A stretch of DNA of 64,000 nt from Nautilus pompilius (lineage: Eukaryota; Mollusca; Cephalopoda; Nautilida; Nautilidae), in NCBI GenBank assembly GCA_018389105.1, contig JACATO010000625.1, positions 372,001-436,000 of the forward strand, read 5' to 3'. The notes below the pieces were generated by a model. That model did not search any database. It had not been told where the DNA came from and worked only from the letters and a program-made list of their open reading frames with translations. The position numbers and the translations under genes are program-made. Below are positions 55,326 through 60,080 of this stretch, piece by piece (the first letter of the stretch is position 1; each line of letters opens with the position of its first letter).

Positions 55326-58300
55326 CCCCTCTCTCTCTCCCCCTCTCTCTCTCCCTCTCTCTCTCCCTCTCTCGCTCCGTCTCTCTCTCTCTCTCTCTCC
55401 CTCCTCTCTCTCTCTCCCTCTCTCTCTCCCTCTCTCCCTCTCTCTCTCTCCCTCTCTCTCTATCCCTATCTCTATCCCTCTCCCCCCCATAAATGTCTGG
55501 AAGCCCAGTCTTTGTGAAAAATTGATTTGTTGTTTTTTTTTTAGTTTTTTTTTTAGATTTAACCCAAGAGATTTCTACCTTCTAATTTTCGATCCGTGGC
55601 TTCTGCCTCGTTACAGTACCTGATTACTTCTCCAGTCTTTTCACGCATGGTTCTAGATTTCCCCCTTTATAAATACCCTAGTTTGGTATAAATGTTTGCG
55701 TGCGATCTTACTGTTTGCATCCCAGTCTGATTATATTATTATGCATTCTGTTTGCACGTTTTGCATAAACTAAACAGTTATTCCTGCACGAGGAGTATTT
55801 ATTCCTCATTACGCTTGTCTACGAGAATCACAGGACACTCCGATAATCCTGAATGAATTACAAGTAAAATACAGCATCAGTTAATACCTAAAAACAATAT
55901 AGAATTTAAAGCAAATTTTCCTACTTTATTCCCGTTAAATTCGAGTTATTTCCTGTATTTATTTTACCCGCAGATCTGGTCGAATCTCTCTACAGGGGTA
56001 AATGTATAAATCTCACCTTCTTTCCTCTTTCTTCCTTATTATTCTGAAGCCACTGTAACAGTAAAAGATGAATTTAAAAAAAAAAACAAGAATAAACTCT
56101 GCTTTGATAAGTAGTTTACTTCTCTTTGGTAACTTTTAAACCTAAGGTTTCTGAATATAACACTATTGTCTTTTCCAGGTCCAGATTAACAGTAACGGCA
56201 TGGTTTACTCCATCATCCTGCTGTTTCTTACAGTCATCAGTACGGTAAGCCGATTTAAGATGAAAATAGTGGATAGGCTGTTAACATGTCTTCCATTATG
56301 ATCTGTTCCTCCATGAGTTATCTCGCCTGAGCCGCTCACCTTATGTTTCAGACCCTTAAATCTAGATGACCAATAGTTTTATTTGTTTCTTTTTTTTTTT
56401 TTCTAGAATTTTCAAAAGAAATAGGAGAGAATTGTAAAAACAAAGAAAAAAAAAACCTGTAGATTACAATTCTAGTTAATGGTATCTGGTGTCATCTTAC
56501 GATGCTCTGGTTTCGTGAACATAATTAACCACAACAACGTCCAGGGCCTGTTCTGACTAATTGTCGCTTGCTCGACCACGTGACTCAGCCAACGCCGTAA
56601 GGAGGTGGTTTTGCTTCCCGGAACTGTTTTTTTTTTCGTGAAAACACTTAACCCGCGAAAGTTGGGACTTACAGAAACCGTCATTCATTTTTTAGTGTAT
56701 TTTTCTCGACGTCCGTCCGTTCATCTTTTAATTTCTAAAAAAAAAAGAAAAAGTTTCAGTTCTCTCAAACACCAAGAAAAGGTGACCAGAGTGTAGATCA
56801 GGGGTCGGCACGATACGGCCCGCGGAGCCTTTCCGGAAAAATGACAAAATATTCAGTCCTTGAGAAATCATGGCTGTGTGTGCCTTTTATTTTTCAAGCG
56901 TTCTTGAGTGCTGCACGCGCTTGCAAGTGGGCGCTCAGACGTGTGATCACGTGTGCGATGCACGCACAAAATTGACAAGGCGCGCGCAGACTCAGGTGTT
57001 TTGTCCGAAAGCAGGTCAGGGCTACTATAAAATGGCGTGAGCGCACACGTTGATAACAGTCTGTCAGAGTTTTTGCGAGCGCGTTACGCATTAATTACTT
57101 GTCATCGGTAAGCTGTGTTAACTTGCAATTGTTAAGAAATCACTTAATTTATAGATGTAAAGTGGCAATAGAAACGATTTTTGGCAACTCATAACCATCC
57201 GGCCCGCGGACATGCGGCTAATTTTGAATCCGGCCCGCGAGCCGAAAAGGTTGCCGACCCCTGGTGTAGATGTTTGGAATTACGAGAGCAATAGAGATAC
57301 CGGGTAACAAACAGTGGTCCTTGGTTACCCAAACATAAAAGAGGAGGATCAGGAGTGGGACTTCTTTAATTGAAGCTACACGTGCCAAAGTATACATTAT
57401 AGCAGGAAAGGTTGAGTAAACAGATGGAGACTAGAAAGAACTGTGTCGCCTGTTATGTGCCAGTCCATTCTATTATCACGGGAAACGAACTGAAAGAACC
57501 GTTTCGTTGAATTTCAAAACTTTAAAAAAAATATAAATATACACATCGCTTCTGTTTCAAATTCCAATATATTTACCTGGGATGTTCAAATGAACCCTGA
57601 GGGTGGGAAATACTATTTATGGTGATGTTATTTTATCCAGGTTCCATTGGAACGAGTTGCGTATTATTCAACAACTTTTATATTAAACTAATTTATATAT
57701 AAATCTCCCCCATTTCCGTTTGATATCGTATAATATTTACTGAAATAATTGGGATGAATTAATATTACTTGTATATCAGTTATACAGTGCCGATCATAAG
57801 TCTAAACCCACCACATAGAACTTGAATTTTGAATGTTTTTTTTTTTATTTTCAAAAAAATTATGGTTTGCCGGTTTTCATCCAACATCTTTATTTATGTC
57901 AGCTACATAGCACGTGTCAAAACAACATATATCGATGTTCATACTTCTATTTTATAAATCTCGTCATTTAGTCGGTCTTCCTCAAGACGAACATTGGCAT
58001 CTGATAGTCATCGCTATTCTATGGTCCACGGTTGTTACACAGCGGTAGGGGACTGGCAGCCATTTTGCGGTATTCACGAGGTTCCAGTACGCTTGGCGTT
58101 ATTCTCTCCTGAGTCTTCGCCATTACATTTACTTCAGAGGAAATTTTTTTTTTAATGGCTGAACAGTGATATAGTTTCCCAGTGACACAACCCGGCCACG
58201 TGGAGGAGACTTCCTCGGGAACCCCTGACTGTTTGAGAATTGTTACTGCCTCCATAATGCTGCTTTGTCTGGGTTTTTCCCAATATTCTCTCTTCGTTTG

Positions 58301-59028
58301 TTTAACTTGCCTGAGCAGTACACGGCTCTTTGCTTCTTATAACGGTTGCTTAGACATTTTCAGAACTGTATGGTAAACCGCAGACAGATATTTTCACCCA
58401 AATTTACATCTTTCTTCATTACGTGTACGAACTGTTAGAATGTACGCAATAATCAGAAGAGCTTTCCAATATTGATTGCAAGCAAGCTGCATCATATTGA
58501 AATTTCCAGACTACATCGATTTCCCTGACAATACCTCAGTGTCGGGTGGTGACAGTAAACAATCCGTACGTATAGTTAGTATGTTCATAGCATTTAATGA
58601 GTAGAAAGTTTTGCATTAATGCACACCTAAGCATTTGCGAGACTCTTTGGTGGCGGTTAAGACTTCTGGCTGGTAATGTGCATTATCATCTTCGTCTTTT
58701 ACTTCCCATGTGTAGGATTCGACTAAACTCTGCGTTTGTGAATCGGACTCGTCGGCAATTCCAGTGTACTATCCCGTGCCGGTGTAACAAGAAACTCGCC
58801 CTCTGTGAAACGTTTGTTCCTTGCAGTGGTGTTCCTGGAAACATCGTCCCACCTGAAACAACTACTTTTCTGTTCTTACAGATATCCGTCATCTACTTTG
58901 CCGGCTGGTGTCTGAACAAGACCGTGGGAATCACCTGCCTCGTGGTCTACGCTATTTACCTCGTCTTCTCCGTCATGATCGAGTGTAACCAGTTCGGATA
59001 TGTTAATCCGCCCATGTGCGTGGCATGA
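1572..59028 (+). CDS. SLC24 (NCKX): K+-dependent Na+/Ca2+ exchanger (NCKX, SLC24 family), whole 17-exon gene span
   Basis: The product is a multi-pass membrane antiporter that in its family exports Ca2+ together with K+ in exchange for Na+. The spliced model is 1815 nt, 604 residues plus TGA. Residues 1-92 form an N-terminal segment with four N-glycosylation sequons and ending in a CxxPAxHEFPxDLF-type motif shared with NCKX3/4. Alpha-1 spans about residues 93-188, with [15 protein letters not shown]; Glu147 corresponds to the conserved cation-binding Glu. A cytosolic loop (about 241-420) follows. Alpha-2 covers about 459-534, with AAGTSIPD (Asp486) and [10 protein letters not shown] (Asp513, the K+-selectivity aspartate position). 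The last membrane segments lie in 535-604. All 16 introns are GT-AG and all phases agree, so I see no frameshift or internal stop. It is short in the loop compared with NCKX1/2. Placement among NCKX3, 4 and 5 is uncertain: the loop and N-terminal motif favour 3/4, while parts of alpha-2 (IPWF-like region) resemble 5. No signal peptide is visible in exon 1. The span includes introns; exons are listed separately. Confidence 0.93.
2260..2354 (+). other. Candidate alternative (poison) exon in intron 1
   Basis: A good acceptor (gtccttccacag) and a strong donor (TTTTCG|gtgagt) bracket 95 bp lying 465 bp after exon 1. Joined to exon 1 in phase 1 it adds a short Cys- and basic-rich tail ([12 protein letters not shown]...) and reaches TAA at 2335-2337. 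At 95 bp it also breaks the frame. If used, it would give a truncated product or trigger nonsense-mediated decay. Only the splice-site motifs support it; it may be a pseudo-exon. Confidence 0.3.
4437..4700 (+). mobile_element. tRNA-derived SINE-like element
   Basis: A tRNA-like head carries an A-box-like stretch (TGGTCCGATGTTTAGACTAC) and a textbook B-box, GAGTTCGAATCC, at 4486-4497. A non-tRNA body follows. The limits are approximate, and no target-site duplication was confirmed. Confidence 0.55.
9903..10020 (+). pseudogene. Possible transposase helix-turn-helix remnant
   Basis: The open frame from 9891 contains [20 protein letters not shown] followed by ARLRVS, which resembles the N-terminal helix-turn-helix of transposases (pattern: xRxEIExLxxEGxxxRxIAxxLxxS, as in IS30-like or Tc1/mariner-like proteins). 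No catalytic domain follows; the frame soon runs into low-complexity sequence. The family is not identified. Confidence 0.3.
11526..11771 (+). other. Unassigned 81-codon open frame with a signal-peptide-like N-terminus, in intron 1
   Basis: The frame starts with a basic n-region, then a hydrophobic core ([15 protein letters not shown]) and a plausible AYA|E cleavage site, followed by a short polar sequence with a CGC motif. I do not recognise the protein. It could be a small secreted peptide, an alternative first exon of the exchanger (which lacks a signal peptide in exon 1), or chance. No strong phase-1 donor is visible inside it, which weakens the alternative-exon idea. Confidence 0.25.
15330..15794. 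repeat. (CT)n/(CA)n composite microsatellite, about 465 bp
   Basis: Almost pure alternating blocks of CTCTCT and CACACA on the + strand. Every open frame through it is low-complexity Ser/Leu or His/Thr and has no coding value. Confidence 0.97.
16562..16629. repeat. (AT)n microsatellite
   Basis: Alternating AT/TA run with one phase slip near 16590. Confidence 0.95.
18590..18662 (-). mobile_element. Possible tRNA-derived SINE head (minus strand)
   Basis: On the reverse strand, GTGGGATCGATCCCATGG gives a B-box-like site, with a tRNA-like upstream segment. No body or tail was recognised, so this is weak. Confidence 0.25.
21124..21942. repeat. CT-rich minisatellite, ACTGATGACAT unit, about 820 bp
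   Basis: Tandem units of CTCTCTCTCC, CTATCTCTCTCTCT and ACTGATGACAT recur dozens of times with small length changes, unit length roughly 18-37 bp. At the 3' end the ACTGATGACAT core drifts to ACTGACGTCAT and TTGACGTCAT, the same core that dominates the minisatellite at 31800-31997. Confidence 0.95.
21943..22674 (+). other. Intron 1 spacer between two long repeats
   Basis: About 730 bp of mixed-complexity sequence. No gene or repeat family recognised. Confidence 0.6.
22675..23362. repeat. (CA)n/(CG)n/(CT)n composite tract, about 690 bp
   Basis: The first half alternates GCGCGC, CTCGCT and CACACA blocks. The second half is a roughly 40-bp higher-order unit of the form CTCTCTCACATACACACACAA (e.g. 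near 23225, 23266 and 23306). Long alternating purine-pyrimidine runs give strong Z-DNA potential. Apparent long open frames on both strands here are low-complexity. Confidence 0.95.
23363..23463. repeat. (GA)n microsatellite, inverted relative to the preceding (CT)n
   Basis: A GAGAGA run directly follows CTCTCTCTCTCTC and a short CACA spacer, so the junction around 23332-23380 is an imperfect palindrome able to fold into a hairpin. Confidence 0.95.
23476..24500 (+). mobile_element. Non-autonomous pogo/Tigger-like DNA transposon, about 1.0 kb
   Basis: The left end CAGTCGACCTCCGCG and the inverted right end CAGTTGTCCCCCGG are imperfect terminal inverted repeats, flanked by TA on both sides (23474-23475 and 24501-24502), as expected of the Tc1/mariner-pogo group. 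Internal subterminal copies of the TATTCGCGG motif occur near both ends. Inside is a short open frame (next entry) instead of a full transposase, so it cannot move by itself. Family assignment rests on the termini, the TA duplication and the protein ends. Confidence 0.8.
23922..24218 (+). pseudogene. Internally deleted pogo/Tigger-like transposase, 98 codons
   Basis: The frame starts with a basic [20 protein letters not shown] segment, like the N-terminus of pogo/Tigger/CENP-B-type proteins. It ends with [12 protein letters not shown] and an acidic EEPEEEAP tail, like the C-terminus of some Tigger-type proteins. The DNA-binding CENP-B helix-turn-helix and the DDE catalytic core that should lie between are absent. 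The frame is intact from ATG to TAA, so the joining of the two ends looks like a clean in-frame deletion. The family call is from remembered patterns and is moderate. Confidence 0.5.
24660..24812. repeat. (GA)n microsatellite, about 150 bp
   Basis: GAGAGA runs with interspersed ATGG in the first part. The complementary-strand Ser/Leu-rich open frames are artefacts of it. Confidence 0.95.
25002..25350 (+). mobile_element. Possible 5' fragment of a second pogo/Tigger-like element
   Basis: TAAGCGGAGTCCGCGCTATC at 25002-25021 and the following GCGG resemble the CTCCGCGTAATCGCGG end of the element at 23476. The following frame is Lys/Ser/Pro-rich ([16 protein letters not shown]), like a degraded transposase N-terminus. 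No right end was found. Confidence 0.3.
26675..26721. repeat. (CA)n microsatellite
   Basis: Uninterrupted CACACA run of about 46 bp. Confidence 0.95.
28785..28900 (-). mobile_element. tRNA-derived SINE-like fragment, minus strand
   Basis: On the reverse strand GATCGAATCCCGG is a B-box match, preceded by a tRNA-like head from about 28890. It lies some 150 bp before exon 2 and is read through by an open frame that continues into exon 2. Confidence 0.45.
29048..29199 (+). CDS. SLC24 (NCKX): NCKX exon 2 (residues 75-125), first membrane helix
   Basis: The acceptor is tggtattttcag and the donor is GAG|gtaagt, phases 1 to 0. It encodes [18 protein letters not shown], then the first hydrophobic segment (about residues 94-112) running into [14 protein letters not shown]. 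The [12 protein letters not shown] stretch is a hallmark of NCKX3/4/5 and opens the alpha-1 region. Confidence 0.96.
29200..32312 (+). other. Intron 2
   Basis: 3.1 kb, GT-AG. It contains a short CA run near 29362-29384, T-rich stretches, an AT run at about 31345-31360, and the CRE-containing minisatellite at 31800-31997. No other exon recognised. Confidence 0.85.
31800..31997. repeat. Minisatellite with five perfect TGACGTCA (CRE) palindromes
   Basis: Seven tandem units of a CT-rich spacer plus a TGACGTCAT core. The core is perfect at 31824, 31872, 31895, 31922 and 31949 and changed by one base in the two others (TTACGTCA, TGGCGTCA). It ends some 315 bp before exon 3. TGACGTCA is the consensus CREB/ATF site; function here is inference. 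Confidence 0.9.
32313..32397 (+). CDS. SLC24 (NCKX): NCKX exon 3 (residues 126-153 and first base of 154), alpha-1 core
   Basis: The acceptor is atttgtttcag and the donor is ATAG|gtaagt, phases 0 to 1. It encodes [20 protein letters not shown] followed by PELFTSII. Glu147 is the conserved cation-binding glutamate of the first alpha repeat. Confidence 0.98.
32398..34344 (+). other. Intron 3
   Basis: 1.9 kb, GT-AG. A short GA run lies at about 33657-33679. Nothing else recognised. Confidence 0.85.
34345..34448 (+). CDS. SLC24 (NCKX): NCKX exon 4 (residues 154-188), second half of alpha-1
   Basis: The acceptor is ccgcttttag and the donor is CAG|gtgagt, phases 1 to 0. It encodes [20 protein letters not shown] then [14 protein letters not shown], nearly identical to the family consensus. 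Confidence 0.98.
34449..35295 (+). other. Intron 4
   Basis: 0.85 kb, GT-AG. No repeat or exon recognised. Confidence 0.85.
35296..35370 (+). CDS. SLC24 (NCKX): NCKX exon 5 (residues 189-213), membrane helix
   Basis: The acceptor is aacttcacag and the donor is CTA|gtaagt, phase 0 at both ends. It encodes [20 protein letters not shown] and VILIL. The LSWWPLxRDSxxY signature is conserved in NCKX proteins. Confidence 0.96.
35371..37957 (+). other. Intron 5
   Basis: 2.6 kb, GT-AG. Has a run of ten or more G near 36236 and a short TTA repeat near 37520. No gene recognised. Confidence 0.8.
37958..38037 (+). CDS. SLC24 (NCKX): NCKX exon 6 (residues 214-239 and two bases of 240), membrane helix
   Basis: The acceptor is tgttattgttatag and the donor is ATGAG|gtaagt, phases 0 to 2. 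It encodes [20 protein letters not shown] and LYIVLM, matching the YDxxVxWWExxxLxxxYxxYI region at the end of the first membrane half. Confidence 0.95.
38038..42256 (+). other. Intron 6
   Basis: 4.2 kb, GT-AG. Contains a tRNA-derived SINE at about 39335-39610 and poly-A/T tracts. No exon recognised. Confidence 0.8.
39335..39610 (+). mobile_element. tRNA-derived SINE-like element
   Basis: A perfect B-box, GGGTTCGATTCC, at 39378-39389 follows a tRNA-like head (GTCTCGGTGCCAGTGGTGG...). The following body has no coding potential. Ends approximate. Confidence 0.5.
42257..42378 (+). CDS. SLC24 (NCKX): NCKX exon 7 (residues 240-280 and first base of 281), start of cytosolic loop
   Basis: The acceptor is tttgttcttcag and the donor is TACG|gtaaat, phases 2 to 1. 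It encodes [13 protein letters not shown] and then a polar stretch with [13 protein letters not shown]. It continues the membrane helix into the cytosol at the expected place (cf. MKYNVxM in NCKX4). Confidence 0.9.
42379..43251 (+). other. Intron 7
   Basis: 0.87 kb, GT-AG. Carries a minus-strand tRNA-type SINE fragment at 43080-43172, close to the acceptor of exon 8. Confidence 0.8.
43080..43172 (-). mobile_element. tRNA-derived SINE-like fragment, minus strand
   Basis: On the reverse strand the order is a tRNA-like head (GTAGCTACTACGTTAG...) and a B-box GGGTTCGAGTTC (complement at 43102-43113). It ends about 80 bp before exon 8. Confidence 0.5.
43252..43354 (+). CDS. SLC24 (NCKX): NCKX exon 8 (residues 281-314 and two bases of 315), acidic/Gln-rich loop
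   Basis: The acceptor is ctttctatttcag and the donor is AACA|gtaagg, phases 1 to 2. It encodes [19 protein letters not shown] and [14 protein letters not shown]. This is the poorly conserved part of the loop, supported by splice sites and phase more than by homology. Reading past the donor meets TAA at once. Confidence 0.85.
43355..44661 (+). other. Intron 8
   Basis: 1.3 kb, GT-AG, with a TG/CG microsatellite at 43488-43583. The rest is AT-rich and unassigned. Confidence 0.75.
43488..43583. repeat. (TG)n/(CG) microsatellite
   Basis: GTGTGTGC and GTGCGTGC alternation over about 95 bp, a Z-DNA-prone tract some 130 bp after exon 8. Confidence 0.95.
44662..44758 (+). CDS. SLC24 (NCKX): NCKX exon 9 (residues 315-347), conserved loop motif
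   Basis: The acceptor is ttacgttttcag and the donor is TTTGT|gtaagg, phases 2 to 0. It encodes [16 protein letters not shown] and [14 protein letters not shown]. This aligns without gaps to the ExGLRIMIxxxFxPxTRxxMASRxxI motif in the loop of NCKX3/4, so the exon is real and supports the NCKX3/4 side of the family. It is easy to miss because joining exon 8 straight to the next exon also keeps a frame with a different acceptor. Confidence 0.85.
44759..45987 (+). other. Intron 9
   Basis: 1.2 kb, GT-AG, AT-rich. It carries a minus-strand SINE-like element at about 45555-45840 and a possible tRNA-like scrap near 45325-45360. Confidence 0.75.
45555..45840 (-). mobile_element. tRNA-derived SINE-like element, minus strand
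   Basis: On the reverse strand GAGTTCGAATCTTGG (complement at 45783-45797) is a B-box, with a head from about 45835 and a body extending to about 45555. It ends some 150 bp before exon 10. Confidence 0.5.
45988..46091 (+). CDS. SLC24 (NCKX): NCKX exon 10 (residues 348-381 and two bases of 382); start uncertain
   Basis: The donor is AGCTG|gtgagt, phase 2. I chose the acceptor tttcgttactactctag at 45987 because it has the only good pyrimidine tract. Two further in-frame acceptors, the NAGNAG pair gcagcag with starts at 46018 and 46021, would drop the 10 or 11 residues [10 protein letters not shown](Q). With the 46021 start the join to exon 9 aligns gap-free with the INERQRLINSA region of NCKX3/4. 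All three choices keep the frame. The rest encodes [19 protein letters not shown] and SARS. Confidence 0.75.
46365..46580 (-). mobile_element. tRNA-derived SINE, minus strand, with conserved-looking body
   Basis: On the reverse strand the head reads CGATGTGGCTCAGTGGTGAG (A-box) and then GGGTTCAATCCCCG (B-box, complement at about 46511-46524). The body contains TGTGACCCTTGAGCGAGGTA and CTTTAC, a motif type seen in the central domain of several widespread animal SINE families. This is the best-preserved SINE in the window. Confidence 0.65.
47385..47490 (+). mobile_element. tRNA-derived SINE-like fragment
   Basis: A B-box-like GGTTCGAATTC at 47448-47458 follows a tRNA-like head. The 3' limit is unclear. 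Confidence 0.4.
48558..48616 (+). CDS. SLC24 (NCKX): NCKX exon 11 (residues 382-401 and first base of 402), loop
   Basis: The acceptor is gcttttatttctag and the donor is CCAC|gtaagc, phases 2 to 1. It encodes [19 protein letters not shown]. Homology is weak here; the exon is held by both splice sites and by phase agreement with its neighbours. Confidence 0.82.
48617..49113 (+). other. Intron 11
   Basis: 0.5 kb, GT-AG. A possible tRNA-like SINE occupies much of it, from about 48700 (B-box-like GGTCCGAGACC). Confidence 0.7.
48700..48935 (+). mobile_element. Possible tRNA-derived SINE in intron 11
   Basis: Contains GGGTCCGAGACCCC, a diverged B-box, after a tRNA-like head (CCAGGTGCGTGCATGCAG). 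No target duplication found. Confidence 0.3.
49114..49204 (+). CDS. SLC24 (NCKX): NCKX exon 12 (residues 402-431 and two bases of 432), entry to second membrane half
   Basis: The acceptor is aatattttcag and the donor is AGTCG|gtaaga, phases 1 to 2. It encodes [20 protein letters not shown] and FTVPDSRKS. The YPIxxxLYFTVPDxRK pattern is the conserved start of the second membrane cluster. Confidence 0.95.
49205..49983 (+). other. Intron 12
   Basis: 0.78 kb, GT-AG. No repeat family or exon recognised. Confidence 0.85.
49984..50062 (+). CDS. SLC24 (NCKX): NCKX exon 13 (residues 432-458), membrane helix
   Basis: The acceptor is gattttctttcag and the donor is TGGATG|gtgagt, phases 2 to 0. It encodes [20 protein letters not shown] and SYIMVWM, very close to the [26 protein letters not shown] of NCKX3. 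Confidence 0.98.
50063..53605 (+). other. Intron 13
   Basis: 3.5 kb, GT-AG. Contains a short TG run (about 50908-50924) and a CT microsatellite at 51305-51347. The rest is unassigned. Confidence 0.8.
51305..51347. repeat. (CT)n microsatellite
   Basis: CTCTCT run interrupted once by CCAT. Confidence 0.95.
53606..53720 (+). CDS. SLC24 (NCKX): NCKX exon 14 (residues 459-496 and first base of 497), alpha-2 core
   Basis: The acceptor is gtatttttttcccag and the donor is CAAG|gtaatt, phases 0 to 1. It encodes [20 protein letters not shown] followed by [18 protein letters not shown]. Asp486 in AAGTSIPD is the conserved alpha-2 cation ligand. Confidence 0.98.
53721..54572 (+). other. Intron 14
   Basis: 0.85 kb, GT-AG, with a minus-strand tRNA-type SINE fragment at about 53930-54080. 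Confidence 0.8.
53930..54080 (-). mobile_element. tRNA-derived SINE-like fragment, minus strand
   Basis: The reverse strand reads GATGGCGCAGCAAACCACCA and then ATTTCGAGTCCCGG (B-box, complement near 54018-54031), a tRNA-like order. Ends approximate. Confidence 0.45.
54573..54685 (+). CDS. SLC24 (NCKX): NCKX exon 15 (residues 497-534), second half of alpha-2
   Basis: The acceptor is cttttcgtttcag and the donor is AGCACG|gtaaga, phases 1 to 0. It encodes [20 protein letters not shown] then [18 protein letters not shown]. Asp513 in SNVFD sits at the position that confers K+ dependence in NCKX proteins, as distinct from NCX exchangers. Confidence 0.98.
54686..56178 (+). other. Intron 15
   Basis: 1.5 kb, GT-AG. 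It contains a possible diverged minus-strand SINE head near 55090-55225 and the CT microsatellite at 55286-55487. Confidence 0.8.
55286..55487. repeat. (CT)n-rich microsatellite, about 200 bp
   Basis: CTCTCT with CCCTCTC and CTATC variants, a long polypyrimidine tract on the transcribed-sense strand. Confidence 0.95.
56179..56244 (+). CDS. SLC24 (NCKX): NCKX exon 16 (residues 535-556), membrane helix
   Basis: The acceptor is ttgtcttttccag and the donor is AGTACG|gtaagc, phase 0 at both ends. It encodes [20 protein letters not shown] followed by ST, matching VxINSRGLxYSxxLL in NCKX3/4. Confidence 0.97.
56245..58881 (+). other. Intron 16
   Basis: 2.6 kb, GT-AG. Contains the complete hAT-type MITE at 56799-57263. 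The rest is AT-rich and unassigned. Confidence 0.85.
56799..57263. mobile_element. hAT-type MITE, 465 bp, with intact target-site duplication
   Basis: The left end CAGGGGTCGGCACGATACGG and the inverted right end CAGGGGTCGGCAACCTTTTC share a perfect 12-bp terminus, with GGCCCGCGG-type subterminal repeats inside both ends. The flanks are identical 8-bp duplications, GTGTAGAT, at 56791-56798 and 57264-57271, the hallmark length of hAT elements. No transposase is encoded. The perfect duplication suggests a fairly recent insertion. Confidence 0.9.
58882..59028 (+). CDS. SLC24 (NCKX): NCKX exon 17 (residues 557-604 and stop)
   Basis: The acceptor is cttttctgttcttacag and the phase is 0. It encodes [20 protein letters not shown], then the last helix ([20 protein letters not shown]) and VNPPMCVA before TGA at 59026-59028. 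The SxMxExNxFxxVNxPMC ending matches NCKX3/4. Confidence 0.97.
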   Translation: MSVIYFAGWCLNKTVGITCLVVYAIYLVFSVMIECNQFGYVNPPMCVA

Positions 59029-60047
59029 GCGCGAGCCGGTCTCGCGGAGCTCTGGCCACGTGGCCCATTGAACCCCTCCATGTGATGGTGCCAGTCAGCT
59101 TTGCATACAGTAAGTCCATGCTGCTTGACGCTAAGTGGCACATCTACCGGAAACAGAATGGTGCGTTTGAAAAAGAAAGACGGAAACAAGTGTCAGCTCA
59201 CTTATTTTTCTTTTGCTTTGGATTCCCTAAAACCAGTGTTTGAGGGATTTCTTCGGATTTTTTATTTGATATTTGTTTTAATCTAATATTCATTTAATTT
59301 TCGTCTTTCTAGAATTACACTGGGCCAAAGAAAAATCAAGGTGCATTCTGGGAGTGTTTCCGTATTTCACAATTTGCGTGAAAGTCCACAAAGCCAAATA
59401 TAACCCTATAGTTTGTTCTTCGGTCTGTGACGTAGGGGGCTTCTTAAAATCCTCCACAAATTTCCCTGTCTTCTTTAATGTAACCGGGACAACTATCAAG
59501 GATCAGTGTTGTAATGACGTCACTAATGCAACTTTTAAATTGGGTTAATTTTTTCCTAAGGTAAAAATATTTTTAAAAGATTGATTACCTTTATTTACGA
59601 AGCTTTATACATAATGTGCACGTTTTTACCAAAACCTCTTTGTTATGTTTTTTTAAAGTATAGTTATTACACCTTTAACAATGGAACATTTAAGCATTTG
59701 TTTTGTGACTGATTTTTTGCGCATTTCTATCACTAGATGTGATGGTAATTTTTTTTCAGAACAAAATATTGTAAAATTTATTGGGGGTTTACCATCTTAT
59801 TACCCTGCAATTGCATTTCCGCAAGAAACTATTGTGTGTCCAGACCCACGGCTTTAAATGATCCTTTTGTTTGTTTTTTACATCGCAAGAACGTTCAGTG
59901 TTTTGTTTTAAACGAGGAGGGGTGCAATAATTTTAGCTGCCAGTGTATGCATCACGAATACCAAAATTAAAGTCAGCTTTAAGAAATAATTCCAAGCTAA
60001 AAGACAGCCTTTAGTAGGTATTTTTTTCGAGTTGAATAGAACAATCA

Positions 60048-60080
<33 letters not shown>

